DNA of 64,000 nucleotides from Rhyacichthys aspro. Its lineage: Eukaryota; Chordata; Actinopteri; Gobiiformes; Rhyacichthyidae. Location of the stretch: assembly GCA_036850595.1 (NCBI GenBank), contig CM072151.1:15911307-15975306 (forward strand), given 5' to 3'. This document shows, in pieces, positions 46,108 to 58,400 of the stretch. Both the position numbers and the translations under genes were made by a program. The notes below the pieces were generated by a model. That model was not told where the DNA came from, searched no databases, and saw only the letters and a program-made list of their open reading frames with translations. Positions within the stretch are counted from its first letter, which is position 1, and every line of letters begins with the position of its first letter.

Positions 46108-47844
46108 TTTAAACAGTCTACTGCTAATGTGTCTAATGTGCCAACGTGAAGCTTTCTCTTTGTTTTTCACAGCTGTTGCTAGGTGAAAATACCTGACCTG
46201 CCTATAGCAACTGAATTCTCAAACTTGTCCTTGCATTGCAAAGTGCAAATTCACTTTTGATTGTGCAGTAGCTTGCTATTTGGTGTCATTTTTCAACCTG
46301 TAGTGTCAAACAGTAAGCTTTGGTTGCACAGTAGTTACACATTAAATATATTAATGCAATAAATGAAACTGAAATAATTTGATAAGAGCACATTAGATTA
46401 CAACTGGTGCAGGGGATTATTAATATAAACGTGCTAGCACATGAGAATAGTAAATTTAACTGTTGACTCACAAACATAAACCTTTTAGTCAAGATTGCTG
46501 TTAAAAAATAATCTGTTTACTATATTTTAATTTTTTTTTATCATCCTTTGTCCTTGAGAAATAGTTTCAATTCTTTCGTTTACACTGGATTCGCATTGTG
46601 CAGCAGAGATTGCAAATTCACTTCACTTCCCGTAAAACACGCCCACTCCGCCGTGACGTAGTGCTTTCGAGCGTTCCCTCTCCTTATATGGCTAAGCAGG
46701 GCTCCGTTTTCCGGAATGATGTCAGGCAGTCCCAAGTTTGGGAACCCGGAGCAGGTTGTAGTGATAATTTATTTGCAGATAAATGTAAAAATGAAAAACT
46801 GTAATATGCAAAACAAATAATACATAAATAAAAGGTTTAATAAGAATTCATTATTATGTATTTCAACAAACAGACAAAATGACAAATAGGAACAAATCCT
46901 GGATGTTGGCACTATAACAAACATCCCATTAGTCAGTTCAAACACAACTAATATCTGGAATGAACATCACAGAGTTGAATTTAGATAAACTTTTTTTTTT
47001 TTAATATAATAGCAAACTAATAGCCTACGGGTTGGCGTTAATGGTAAATTTACAGATCAACCATCTTTTTGACAACTGTTTTTATCTTTTTAAAACTGCT
47101 TGCATCCTCAAGCTTTTATATTACCTGCTGTCTGGAGTTCACTTGACTCCAGTTGTGTAGAAGATTGCAGCTGCAGCGTCATCTCTGATCTCTGTCTGTT
47201 GAACTGGGGTATAGTCTTTGTCGCCATCTAGTGTTTAAATGACAACAGGACAAAATTGCTGCTCTTTTGTGATAAAAAAAAAAGAAGTCTTTTTTTTAAA
47301 AAGACAATTGAAAGATTTTTGGTTATAACAATCTATAACACATATAAAGATATAAAAGTGTAACCTCACATTACCCAAAGTGCAGTGACCTACAGTATAC
47401 AGAGGTATAAATAAACCATATTAAAGAATATATACCAATGTATATAGACTGCTCTTATAGAGTAGGCTACATTGTACATTGTGGTGTTACTTTTACCAAT
47501 TAATGACATTTTATTGATGTAATGTGCTACAGTCCGGGGCATTTGAATCTTTTGTGTGAAAGTCTCTTAAATGTAGTTACAGAATACTTTTGTCTGTCTA
47601 GTGGTTCTTTCTGTGTCTTTATTTTGAACATAAAGTTGTGATTTCACACTCTACACTAATCTACAGATTTTACACAGTCTGCCACCTGAAACACAATCAC
47701 TTAAACTGGATCAATAGAAAGACTAATGGAATTCATCTTAAGGTACTGGGAACTGGCAGCTCTTGCAACATGTTGCAACATGTTTTATTGTATGAGCTCT
47801 TGACAGGGCACACCCACTTTGTGTCACACAAAAACAGAGGCACT
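46108..47844. other. Intergenic between caiap and jun
   Basis: Largely AT-rich with poly-A/T runs. One GC-richer island at about 46600-46760 holds an SRE-like cluster (separate entry). ORFs at 46286-46492 (-), 46598-46804 (+) and 47638-47874 (+) have no recognised content. Confidence 0.5.
46654..46722 (+). promoter_or_regulatory. CArG/ETS/CRE cluster (serum-response-element-like)
   Basis: TGACGTAG at 46654-46661, the CArG box CCTTATATGG at 46682-46691 (perfect CC(A/T)6GG), then TTCCGGAATGATGTCAG starting about 22 bp later, which combines an ETS core (TTCCGG) with a CRE/AP-1-like half. CArG plus adjacent ETS is the architecture of an SRF-TCF serum response element, typical of immediate-early genes. 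It lies about 1.1 kb beyond the presumed jun 3' end and about 550 bp upstream of the caiap ATG, so either gene could use it. Confidence 0.5.
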
Positions 47845-48540
47845 GTTGCTTCATTTTGTCATTTATTTCCTTAAATATCAATACGTTTCTGAAGTGCTCA
47901 GAAAAAAACAATAAAAAATTATACAGTTTTTTGTTACAAATGGTAAACATAAGTACTCCATGTTGATCTTATATACATATAACAATGAGTGAAACCCCAT
48001 TAAAGAAGTTTAGAAAAAACAAGTAAATCTTGAAGCTTTTCTAACTTATCTTCTTACAATTAAGAAAAAGTACATTGTACTAAATCAGAAGTCAGGCAGC
48101 TTTTGATACAACTTTTTCAGCCATGTAATGTAACATCAGCCCAGATTTGGGTTGAGGCCATTAGGGCTATACAGCAATAAAAGTCTGTATTGCAGGTTCA
48201 TAAATCCTCTAATACTGAAGTCCAAGATGGTCATGACCAGGTCCATGCAGGTCTGGCTGAAATTAGGGAAAGTTCTGTCCAGTTTAGCGCGAAACAGAAA
48301 CAGAAAGGTATCCTGCTTGTCCCCATGCCCCTCTGGTTCATGGTTACTGTCACTGTCCCGGGCCCCTCTCTGGGACGCGCCCCGCAGAGAGCGGTGCACT
48401 TAGTGAACGTAAGTGCGAGCCCCGGTCCTGCCAGTGTCACGCCACATCGTCCCAAATCCTGTCATCACTTCGGGAGATACAGCCTCTCACTAGAACGGGA
48501 AGCGTTTGGTTCAACTACACTGTCCACTAACTGCAGCGGC
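47845..48540 (-). other. jun: jun 3' UTR
   Basis: Extends from the jun stop to a polyadenylation signal read on the minus strand (TTTATT on plus at 47862-47867). About 0.7 kb. The open frame on the opposite strand (48190-48567) is not supported as a gene. Confidence 0.55.
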
Positions 48541-49518
48541 TCAAAAGGTCTGGAGCTGCTGCGTTAACATGAGCTGACAGCCGCTGTTCACGTGGTTCAT
48601 CACTTTCTGTTTGAGCTGGGCCACTTGCTCTCGGAGCATGTTGGCAGTAGACGCCAGCTCGGAGTTTTGGGACTTGAGGGTCTTCACTTTTTCCTCCAGC
48701 CTAGAGATCCTCTCCAGCTTCCTTTTCCGGCACTTGGAGGCAGCGATGCGGTTCCTCATGCGCTTCCTCTCAGCCTTGATGCGCTCCTGACTCTCCATGT
48801 CGATTGGGGAGAGAGGAGGGGTCTCACCCGGCATCTCAGGCACTGTCTGGGGCTCCTCTTTGAGCGCAGTGAGCCTCGGCAGCTGTCCGGAGGAGGGCTG
48901 TCCGTACATGGGGAGTTGAGGCGGGGCAGCGGAGAAGGACATAGTCGGGGCTGAGGTGGTGTAATTCGGCGCCGAGACGGTGCTAATGGCAGGGTTGAAG
49001 GTGTTCAAGTCCTCGTAGACGGGAGAGTCGGAGCGCATGGCGGAGTTGTTATTGTAAACTGTGGCCCCGGCTACAGAGGAAACAGGCGGCAGGGCAGTGT
49101 TGACACTGGCCTGGGCGGAAGTGACACTGGTAGTTGCGGGCATGTGTTGGTGGTGAAGCTCGGCCAAAGCGCGGACAAACCCTTCCGCGAAACCCTCCTG
49201 CTCGTCTGTGACATTCTTGGGGCAAAGAAACTGCGTTGGGGTCGGTGTGGTTGTGATGAGTCCGTTGCTGGACTGGATAATAAGTCGCTCCAGCTCCGGG
49301 GAAGCCAGCTTCAGTAAGCCCACGTCCGGAGAGGTGAGGATGTCACTGGCTTTGGCCCGGAGGTGAGGCTTCAGACTGGTGCCAGTCGGGTCGGACAGGT
49401 TCAGTGTCATGTTGTGTTTCAGAGCTTTGGGGTTGTTGTATCCGTAGCCCGCGTTGTCGTGCTGGGAGAAAGCGTTGAGTGAGTCGTCATAAAAAGTAGT
49501 TTCCATCTTGGTATACAT
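48541..49518 (-). CDS. jun: c-Jun, AP-1 bZIP transcription factor
   Basis: A single uninterrupted exon of 325 aa, as expected for the intronless JUN gene. The start MYTKMETTFYDDSLNAF matches the family start MTAKMETTFYDD, so the upstream ATG is used rather than the internal one four codons on. The JNK-docking delta region is followed by the phosphoacceptor sites, at the same numbers as in human: S63-P, S73-P, T91-P and T93-P. The central part is Ser/Thr/Pro-rich and shorter than the human one. The bZIP occupies about 245-308: basic region KAERKRMRNRIAASKCRKRK with its redox-sensitive Cys, then a leucine zipper with heptad Leu. The C-terminus GCQLMLTQQLQTF is conserved. It dimerises with Fos, ATF or Jun proteins on TRE/CRE sites, as an immediate-early regulator of proliferation, stress and immune genes. 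Confidence 0.99.
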   Translation of the reverse strand: MYTKMETTFYDDSLNAFSQHDNAGYGYNNPKALKHNMTLNLSDPTGTSLKPHLRAKASDILTSPDVGLLKLASPELERLIIQSSNGLITTTPTPTQFLCPKNVTDEQEGFAEGFVRALAELHHQHMPATTSVTSAQASVNTALPPVSSVAGATVYNNNSAMRSDSPVYEDLNTFNPAISTVSAPNYTTSAPTMSFSAAPPQLPMYGQPSSGQLPRLTALKEEPQTVPEMPGETPPLSPIDMESQERIKAERKRMRNRIAASKCRKRKLERISRLEEKVKTLKSQNSELASTANMLREQVAQLKQKVMNHVNSGCQLMLTQQLQTF

Positions 49519-49863
49519 AGAAGAAAAACAAAAACTAAATGGCTACAAAACTTGTAGAAAAAACTTTTCGTCTCTCTTCTTTTTTCAGATGAAGTTTCCA
49601 AACGTCTTCTCAGTTGGTAAAACTTTCAAAGCGCCCTTTCGCGACACAGGAGTTAAGACTTACTTCTTTGAGCAGACGATGGATGATAGTTCGTGTTGTA
49701 GTCAGCTCAGAAACTTAAGTCAAAGTATCCCGAGTTGTACTCAGTCGGAGTTGCTCTAACTAGTGAAGCACCAAGTCTTTCCTCGGTGCTCTCTCTGGCT
49801 CAAAGTGTATACACTGAGAGCAATACAGCGTGGAGGCTTACCTTATCTGCTGCCGCTGCCTCT

Positions 49864-50055
49864 CTAAAAATAGCCATGATGTCATGAGGGGGCTCTCCTA
49901 TTGGCTGGGGGGCGTGGCCAAAGGCGGAGTTTAGGCCTCCGATAAGGCGCGTTGCCTAGACGACCACCCAGAAGATTCTGAATCTCGCGGTGGATTGTGG
50001 GATGAGGTAATGCTGAAAGGAGAGCGTAAGCGCGGTGCATTGTGGGATGACGTAT
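49864..50055 (-). promoter_or_regulatory. jun: jun promoter with conserved MEF2, jun1, CCAAT, Sp1-like and jun2 sites
   Basis: Read on the minus strand from upstream to downstream: a CRE-like site (TGACGTAT on plus, 50048-50055), the jun2 TRE GCATTACCTCATCCC (49999-50013), a GC box (49908-49917), CCAAT (49900-49904), the jun1 site TGACATCA (49877-49884) and the MEF2 site CTATTTTTAG (49864-49873). GCAGATAAG follows. This is the order and spacing style I know from the mammalian JUN promoter. AP-1/ATF autoregulation through jun1 and jun2 is established in mammals. The transcription start should lie a few tens of bp below 49864, giving a 5' UTR of about 0.3 kb. Confidence 0.85.
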
Positions 50056-50214
50056 TGTTTTTGAATATCTGGTTACCCGCTTTACTGTCAGTGGCGGGAC
50101 AGCCGGTGTTGAGGAGGACAACAGCCCCGACGGGGTCTCTTTTTCTTCTCATGGCCGCTCCGTCGTGGACAGCTGTGCGACTAAACATCTGCTTTCACTT
50201 CTACACGTGACACT

Positions 50215-53200
50215 TCCCTTTTTTTAACGTTTTGTTAAACATTTTACGCGTCAGGAGGAAGCTAAACAACCAAGTGAAATAGCATATTGGAGAATCAAAA
50301 CGATAGGCTAGCACATGAAGACACAGGGCACACACAAGTACTAAAGCAAAATTTTTAAAAAGTTCTTTTAAAAAAATATAGTAAAGCATCATTGTTCAAA
50401 CTGTCATTTTAGTATTTTAGGAGTTTTATTTGATTTAATCTCTAATTTGTTGTGCCATAAAAGCTGACACACAAATAGTCCCCCAGTGCTTTTGATTTGT
50501 GATGGAATTTGACACACTGGCAAACTAAAATCCTTAACCATTAAACATAAAGAACATTAAAAAGAATGCATAAATTGCTTAATCAAATAATTAAAATCTT
50601 GAATTACCTAAGAATAGTTTTAAACACACTCTTGTTCAGTACTCTTTCCTTCTAAGTATTAGGTCTGTCTTCTCACAACTTTTTAGCAAAACTATTACTT
50701 AAACATTTTTTACTATTTTTGGACTAAACATGATTAAAGATAGATTTGTGGATGTCTGTTCATCCTAATAAAAAAGTGAGAACACTTCTCTCCATGTCAG
50801 GTTGTGTAATTAGTGTAGTGCAGTCCATTGTCCCCTGACCCTTTGTCAGAAATCACTGCAGGTTTAATGGCAAAAGGTTAACTGGTGTGTCTTACGTCTT
50901 CTCCTCTAGTTATGCACACGCTCACTGTCTGGGTCATTTTTTTGCCCTGCCAGCTTTACAGCCCGATATCCCAGTACACCACGTCTAAAAATGTCCTCCC
51001 TGTGTGACAAGTAAATCAGTCCCTTGGCGCTGGCTAGCTCAAAGAGAGACCTAAGAAGGATGAACCAGATCATAAAACACCAACATAGTCTGACTTTTTA
51101 TGGCTGATAATGTAGGCTTTATGTACTGTTGTATATGTCAAACTCTGGAGATCAATAGAGCAGGATATAATTTCATATAATAGGTTGACTTAGCTGATCT
51201 TGTACGTTATGATTTAATCACTTCTTGAAGGTGGCTTTAGTAAGCAGAATGGGAGGACAAAACCACCATATCTCAAAGTGATGTTTTTCAGTAACTGCAA
51301 CGTTATTTCTGTGTTCCTTGAAAGAATAACGATGGCTATAGATTCAATAGCAGACATGCAGTTTTATTACTATTCATTGCTAGTTTTTACTTCATGGATA
51401 TACATTTATTTGTGTACTTGCACTTACTTCTATACTTTCACCTTTAAAATATTTATTCCCTTGGCTCATCCTTTTATTTATAGCTGTTTTTACTGAATTT
51501 AAGCACATCAAATAATTATAAGCAGTTGTTCTAGTGCCTCATTTGACAGCAGGGATCTTTTAATGTGGCACACCCAGTTCATTGTCCCACTTAATAATAA
51601 CAATTTAAAAAGGTTCAAACAATACATGTAGTGTCTTGTTTTGGTTCCTTTTAAAATTGTGAATAATACAGAACCCATTCCCTTAAACGTTTCAATATGG
51701 TTGAGGCTTATGGCTCTGCTTTTCTCTCCTGGTTGCCATGTGTAAAGTTATAACATGGTAACCACAGTGTGGTGGTCTGCCAGAGTCGTTTTGTGTGTTT
51801 GGATGTATGGGCAACGGAGCCAGAACATACCGTATAGGAGTGGTCTAGGTATTTGGACAAAAACAGAATGTTTCATGATTGCCTAAGACCTTTGTGCACT
51901 TATAAGCTCTCTAGAACAACAAAACTGTTATTTCTGACTTTCTCACTGGCCTCACTGAGAACAGGCAAAAATGAAACTGAAAACATGCTTGATTCTTCTT
52001 TTACTTTCGACTAACATCCCTGCCATAAGCTACTTGATTCCTAATACTCCACCACTCAACCCCCTTTGCCTTTCCCTTATCTGTCTCCTCCTTTCTCTTT
52101 CAATTTGGTCGACCTCACTCTCATCTTACACCTATCAGTGACTGTCCAGGCCACAGGATTTCCCCTGTGATGGAAACAGGCTGTGGTCCAGTTGTATTGT
52201 TTCAGCAGCTCCAGACTAATCTGTGTTCTCTGTGTGTGTGCTGGTTGAGTCAAATGGTAGACAGGCCTACACAGGGCAAGAGAATATGGTGCTAAAAAAT
52301 AGAAATGCTTGGTTTCTGTGTAAAATAAACTGTGGAGGGTTGGCAGGCAGCAGAGAGAGAACTATTGTTGTTACAGGTGTTACTTTAAGCCAGACTGTAG
52401 AGATTGTTTTGGCCTGAACAGGATTTGGATGTTCAGCCACGAGAGGATTTACAAGTGCTATTTTGCTACGAGGAGTACAATACAAAACAAAACAAGTACA
52501 ATATCATAGATGTCAGCATGACATTGGGATCAGCTAATATTTACACACACACAGCTGGCAGTAGCAGTTCAGTATTCAAGTAATAGAGTTTAAAATCATT
52601 ATTTAACATAAACAAATCAATAAAAATAAATGCTAATTATTTATTATTAGTTTTTTCACATTTGTGTCCATTTTTCTCTCCATACGTGACCCACCTTTAT
52701 TATTACCTCCATGCACATTATTCATCTCTTTGAGTCTTACCTTTCCCCAACTGTAACCCTATGTAAATTCACCTAAAATGTTTCAGTCAATGATTTTGGT
52801 GCTGACAAAGTTGTTTACCTCCACAGATATAGAAAACAAAACATGCATCTGTACATCATTGATTAAAAAGAACCAGGGGCAGCCATTTTATATTGAAAAA
52901 GAAAAGACAGCACTAAATGACAAAGTCCCCGTCTCTCGTTCTGATTTACGGCACAGTATAAAGCCAGCGCTCATTGGGCTTGATTATTACGTGCCATACA
53001 AAGTCTCTCTGAGTGATGTCTCATTGTTCCGCCCTTCAGAATGACTGTTTGATGTCTGCTTCTGACAGTTTTTTTTTCAGGCACCATTTTAATTAATTTG
53101 CCCATAAAATGAACCACGATTCCCAGCAGCCACTCTGGCACCCTCAGCCTCAAAAGACTTTATTAGCCTTGACAATTAATCGTCACTAACTACCAAAAGT

Positions 53201-55439
53201 AATCACATCTAAGATATATTAGTTTGAATCATATGGAATATCGATTGGTTCTCCCTCATTTTGACCCTTTCAGCACACCGTAACTCACTCGACAAGTGTA
53301 CAATGACATCATTGGGTAAAGGTGGGCACACTGCAGCTTCTGTGCCTTCTTTTCTTCTTAATAAGACACAGTTAAGGTACAACTCCAACCAGTAAAAGCG
53401 ATGCATAGACAGGGACTTGTTTGTGGCTGTGCTTTTTATTTGTTGTCTCAGAGTAATTTAATCTGTGTGAGTGCGTCTGGCTCTCATTATGTAAATTAAA
53501 TAACCTCAGTTAAAAAGTCAGGCCTAGAGAGCCACACTGAGCAGCATACAGAAACACATAAAGGCAGCGTGGAAAGTAAATGTGCTTTTTGACACTATTT
53601 GGTGGGTTTTCTTTGCCCTCCTCGCTGTATGTGTCCCCCTTTGCTTGTGTTTGGGACCTCACTCCTCAGCTGGCTCTGTTCAGCCCCGAACAGGGAGTTT
53701 AGTGTGTCACCCGGGAAAATGATCGATTGCTATTAAATCCCAGCAGTGCCTTAGACCAGATGGGCGACTATTTGTGTGTCCAAATCTGTGAGTGTAGCTG
53801 CGATCGAGCGTCGTGTTTGTACAGGTGTACTATACTCCAAGCACAGCTAACCTGTTCCACTCCATTTACCTCTGCAAGCTGGGGGAACTTACCAACCGTG
53901 TTACGTATATGTGTGCGCTCGCCTTTCACTATATTTGTGCCGACATTTGGGTGTTAGCATTGTTTGTGTGACTGGATGGTTGTCAGCATTTGTTTGGCTT
54001 AGCTGGGACTCATGCTTTAGGCAATAAAAGTAAAGAAAGAAGCAGGCAGAGAGTGACAAGATGGAGGCATTGTGTGAATCTGAGCAGCAGTTTTAGTCAA
54101 TGTTTTTTAGTCTAAAGTATATCATGGTTTGCCATTTACTGATCGATTTTACTCATTGCTGTGCTTTGTTTCCTTGAGTCTCGAGTCTAAAGCTATAGAC
54201 ATTACAAAAGCTGAGGCTGCTTTATTAAGATTTAGATGTGATCATGGGTTTTTGAAAGTGCACAGTAGTACAGAGTGTTGCTAGTGATGCTAATGTTGAG
54301 TATTGTTGAATTTTAATAAAATTCTCCTTTAATGTGTATGATAAATGATATATGGAAGTCTTTTAGCCTGGCCACCCATCTCTGTGGATTCTGTTGGATT
54401 TCCAGGGAGCAATACCAACAGATGCAGAACAAACCTCCTCTATATGCAAATAAATCAATCCAAGATACAAAGAATCCATATAGCCCGCCCCATTTTTGAT
54501 AAACTAGTAACATAAACCCCACAGGATTTGTAATCAGTGGAAATGTGACTTTCTGAAGTGATTGGGTATTGCTGGCCAGGCTGGACTTCCATACCATATT
54601 ATAAAAAATGGATGCTGAGATTTTTTATTATTGTTTTATTAGTATTATCGTAGTAATATCAGAGGAGAAAAAACTTGTCAAGTAAAAAAAAAAGAAGAAT
54701 CACATCTAAAGCCCAACTCAAGGCTTTAAAACATTTTTTGTATTTTAACGGATACATGATACACATATTGAATCTGATCTGACTAAATGCAGCCCACATG
54801 AAAAAGGAGACTTGGAGAAATCAAATCTCCACTCACATTTTTTTCGTGAGCATCAAACAATATCAGCACGCGGAGATCGCCCTCACAAACCACCACTCTC
54901 CTCCGAGACAGCTGTGAAACCCGATCACCGATCAATATTGAGTGGCGTTACGGTTTCAGCAGAGGGGGCTCAGGCTTTGATGGTTGCCAGACTGATTAGA
55001 GGGGATCATATACCACTCTGTACAGTGCCCATCCCATATCAGAAAAATGTGGCTCCTTCTTATTTAGATGCAACTCTTTTATTTTGTACAGCGCTGGCCT
55101 ACCACAGTTTACTCTTCGGAGATGTCTTTAATTCTGTTTCGAGTGTGGACGTGTTTGTTCGGAGCCGGGGTTGGGTGAGGCTTAAGGAGGAAACACGAGT
55201 GCATAACTGTGTGACAGCAGTTTGTTTGGTTTGTTTCCCAGTACTAACTCCACTGCTGTCTACCTGGAGCTGTCTGTCAGTGGATCTGTGTGTGCATGTG
55301 TTGGCACGTGTAACGCGGTTTCACAATGCCGAGTCAACAATGAAACTCACGTGGCAGCAGGGTGTAGAGCTGTGCCCGGACAACAGAGGCACCCACGTTG
55401 AGTCCGGACCAATGTGTTCTTTTACCAATACCTATTAAA
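50215..55439. other. Upstream flank of jun, first part: no supported gene
   Basis: AT-rich. The ORF at 54812-55438 is long (208 codons) but opens with TTG and has no recognised domain. Blocks at about 52940-53200 and 53450-53600 are dense in short homeodomain-type words (TTAATTAA, ATTAAT, GATTATTA) and look less random than their surroundings. They are candidates for conserved non-coding elements, not demonstrated ones. Confidence 0.35.
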
Positions 55440-58400
55440 CTATCCTGCGGCATGTCTTTTTTGTGAGCCAGATTTCCAAATTATCGGTTGATCTTGACTC
55501 TCTGTAATTTTTCTCAGCAACTTTTTTTCAGTTTTGGCCTTGTTTTGGTCATAGGAGATGTGATCAGGACTATTCCAATGCTTCTTTTTAATATTTTTAG
55601 GATGTTGTGTGAGTATTAGGAAGGCGCCATTTTCTCACTTTTGTCATTCAATCAAACACAATTCCTGACAAGCAGAAAATAAAATAAAAAGTTTGTTGTG
55701 TACAGTTCTTTTGGCAAAATGTCAACCAAAAATGTCTTTCATTGTTTTGGCCACACCTTTTGAATTTTGCACACTCTCCATCCTTTCCTTTCATTATTCT
55801 GCTCTAGGTGCTTCTGTCCTGAATCTGTTAACATCATGTAATGGATTAACTAATACATGTACTGGATGTCCCGTTGCCGTGTCGACCAGTCAACAAATAT
55901 TTGGAGCTATGTGGCACCTTCCACCAACATTCCTAGATCTGCTGTTTTGGAAAGACCTGGTGTCAGTCTTTTTTTTTCTGCCCTCCTCCTTTCTTTCTTT
56001 TTCTCTCTCTCTCCCTTTCTCCATTCTCCATTGAGCCCTTCCCTTTTAGTCTCTCTCTGTCACAGTTCACTGTCTGCCTCTCCAAGATAAATAGACCCAT
56101 TGTCCTCGAGAGAAATGAACTTGAAAACAGGAGCTGGGACAAGTGCTTCTGTGTAATATACGTTCAGGGTTAATGTCGATCTAGAAAAGTATATACAATA
56201 ATACACGCAGGGATTCAGTACAGCAGAAAGTCTTTGTAGCTTTAATGCCATTTTTAATGTCATTCCTCAGTCAGTCATTAGAGCGAGTTATTACTTATCC
56301 AGGTTAGTGCATGGCTACTAAGAGGCAATCAATTCTCTCGACGTGAAATCTGAAACTTGGGACGAGTGATATACAGAGCCTTTTCGAGGATTAATGTTCG
56401 CACTAACACACATTGTGCGCACAGAAAATCAGTTCAGTACTAATTCAGTATTAGAGCTGGATGCTGCTATCAGTGGGACTGTGTAGCCCTTCAGCTGATG
56501 CACTGGAGAATTGTTCACATCCATTAACTGCAGTATCTGGACTTACTTATGCTGTGGTGTTTGATCGTGTGTATGTTCATCGTTTTAAGGCAGTTTCCTA
56601 AATAATGGGTTGGAACAAAAGGGTGGGTTAAAGTAAAGCAGCCTGTTGAGTACATGTTTAAAGTATTTTGGGAGGAAAGCAACATTAAAAAAAAAATAAA
56701 ATAAATCACAGTTAAAGTACTTTTATCTTGACTTGTTCAGTTTTGGTTACTTTACCCTCCTCTGTTGGAAACACAGTTGCTGCTTGAGTTGAGTATTATT
56801 ATCGCTCAGTGGAAATGGAGCAATGGTTTGGAAGAATAAAGCTCAGAGGCTAAAGGAGAGTTTATTCTGGCTTTTAGAAATGTGGGTTCCCTTAAAAAAA
56901 AACTTTGGGAAACCCGGTTTTAGGGGACTGTGATCAGTGGCTGGCTCTGTGGAATGCACTTCCGTCCCTCGGCCAATCATTAATCTGTATTTACTCAGTG
57001 CAGATTGGGGCACTCTGGCCGTGAGAAATCACCTCTCTCCTTGAGCGTACTCCGTGTGTGTGAATGTGTGTGTGGATATGTGTGCAGTCAGACTGGTTTG
57101 TCCGAAAGGAATAGAAAAAAAGTCTCAGCCGAAACTGACTCTACTGGCTGCATAGTTCTCTCATACAAACCATTCTGCTCATAATCTTAATGTCCTGTCT
57201 GTCTCAGAAGGTTACAGCTGTAGCTTTATAAAGACGGTGTGTGCTTGTGTGTGTGCATGTTTGAGCAAACACAGACCAGCCCATGGGAGACTCACGCTGG
57301 GAGTTTTGGCTCTGTCGTTCAGGCCACTTCTGTAGTGGGTGAAGGTCAGCAGGTCTGCCTTAGATGTATTTGTATTTTTCAATCAGGTATGTAGGCTTGC
57401 GCTGCCGTCTTAGTGGGTTGGGGGGATTCTTCTCCCTTTCCAACAAGAAAGACAGAAACAGGCCGCCCTTCTCACAAAAAGCATCCTTATAACCATCGGA
57501 TTTGACTGGGCAAAAAACAAACAAACAAAAAACAACAACAAAAGCATAAATAAGATAAACAAATCGCCAAAGTTCTGTTTTATTTTTGTTCTTTGTTTGT
57601 TTCTGGTAAATACTAACATGGAGATATTGTTGTGAATTCATCCATTGTTCAAAACGATTAAAGCCAAAAAAAATAAAATAATACAGACTAAATCATTTAT
57701 AAGGCATCTGGAAAGAATCTATTACAAAAAAAAGCCAGTAACACTCAATATAATCTTACCTTGATTACTTTTAAACTTGTCCCATTGGGTCTAATAAAGT
57801 AACATAATGTGAAAACTCAGATGAAACAAATCTGAGAACACTTTCCCATAGTGTGAACAAAGCCTTTCTTGCATTCCTGATATAAGTTTGTCTGTTACCT
57901 TTGGCCGCCTTGTTGTTTTCTCATAATTAAAATAATTGGACCATCACAATGAAAAGAATAAAGGTGTACTGGTATCACAGACAGGATAATGACTTCTAAT
58001 GTTATGAGTATGCCTTTCTGGTTCACTCCTTTGTAATTACCACTAAAGCTCATGATAGACTTTAAAGAGAGATTGAGTAAATCCACTTTAATCCTACAAA
58101 CATGTAGTTGATGCTCAATAAACAGTAAAGGGCATGTCAGTGCACACCCCTAGGTTACCTCAGGTCACCATTCAACCAGTGGGGTTCACTATCTGTCTTT
58201 GAGTTCTCCTTCTGTGTTTCTTAAAGGTATCATCAGTCAGTACAGCGGCTGCTTTAATAATAAATGTCCTGAGCTCTCTATTTCTTTCTTTTTGTTTCTG
58301 TCTCTTTGAATCCAGGTCACGAGCCATCATGTGTAACACAAGTCTCAGTGGATAGCTTCGAGTTTGGTCATCCTGCTGCTCTCTGCACGCAAAAGTAACT

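Noticed and set aside
46108..46170. Upstream extension of the caiap frame
   Set aside because: The extension opens with GTG only; the first ATG at 46107 is better, and 743 aa fits the known protein.
48190..48567. 125-codon frame antisense to jun
   Set aside because: Overlaps the jun 3' UTR and end on the other strand, with no recognisable content. A shadow frame.
54812..55438. 208-codon open frame on +
   Set aside because: It starts with TTG rather than ATG, has no recognisable domain, no splice context and an erratic composition. It is most likely a chance frame.
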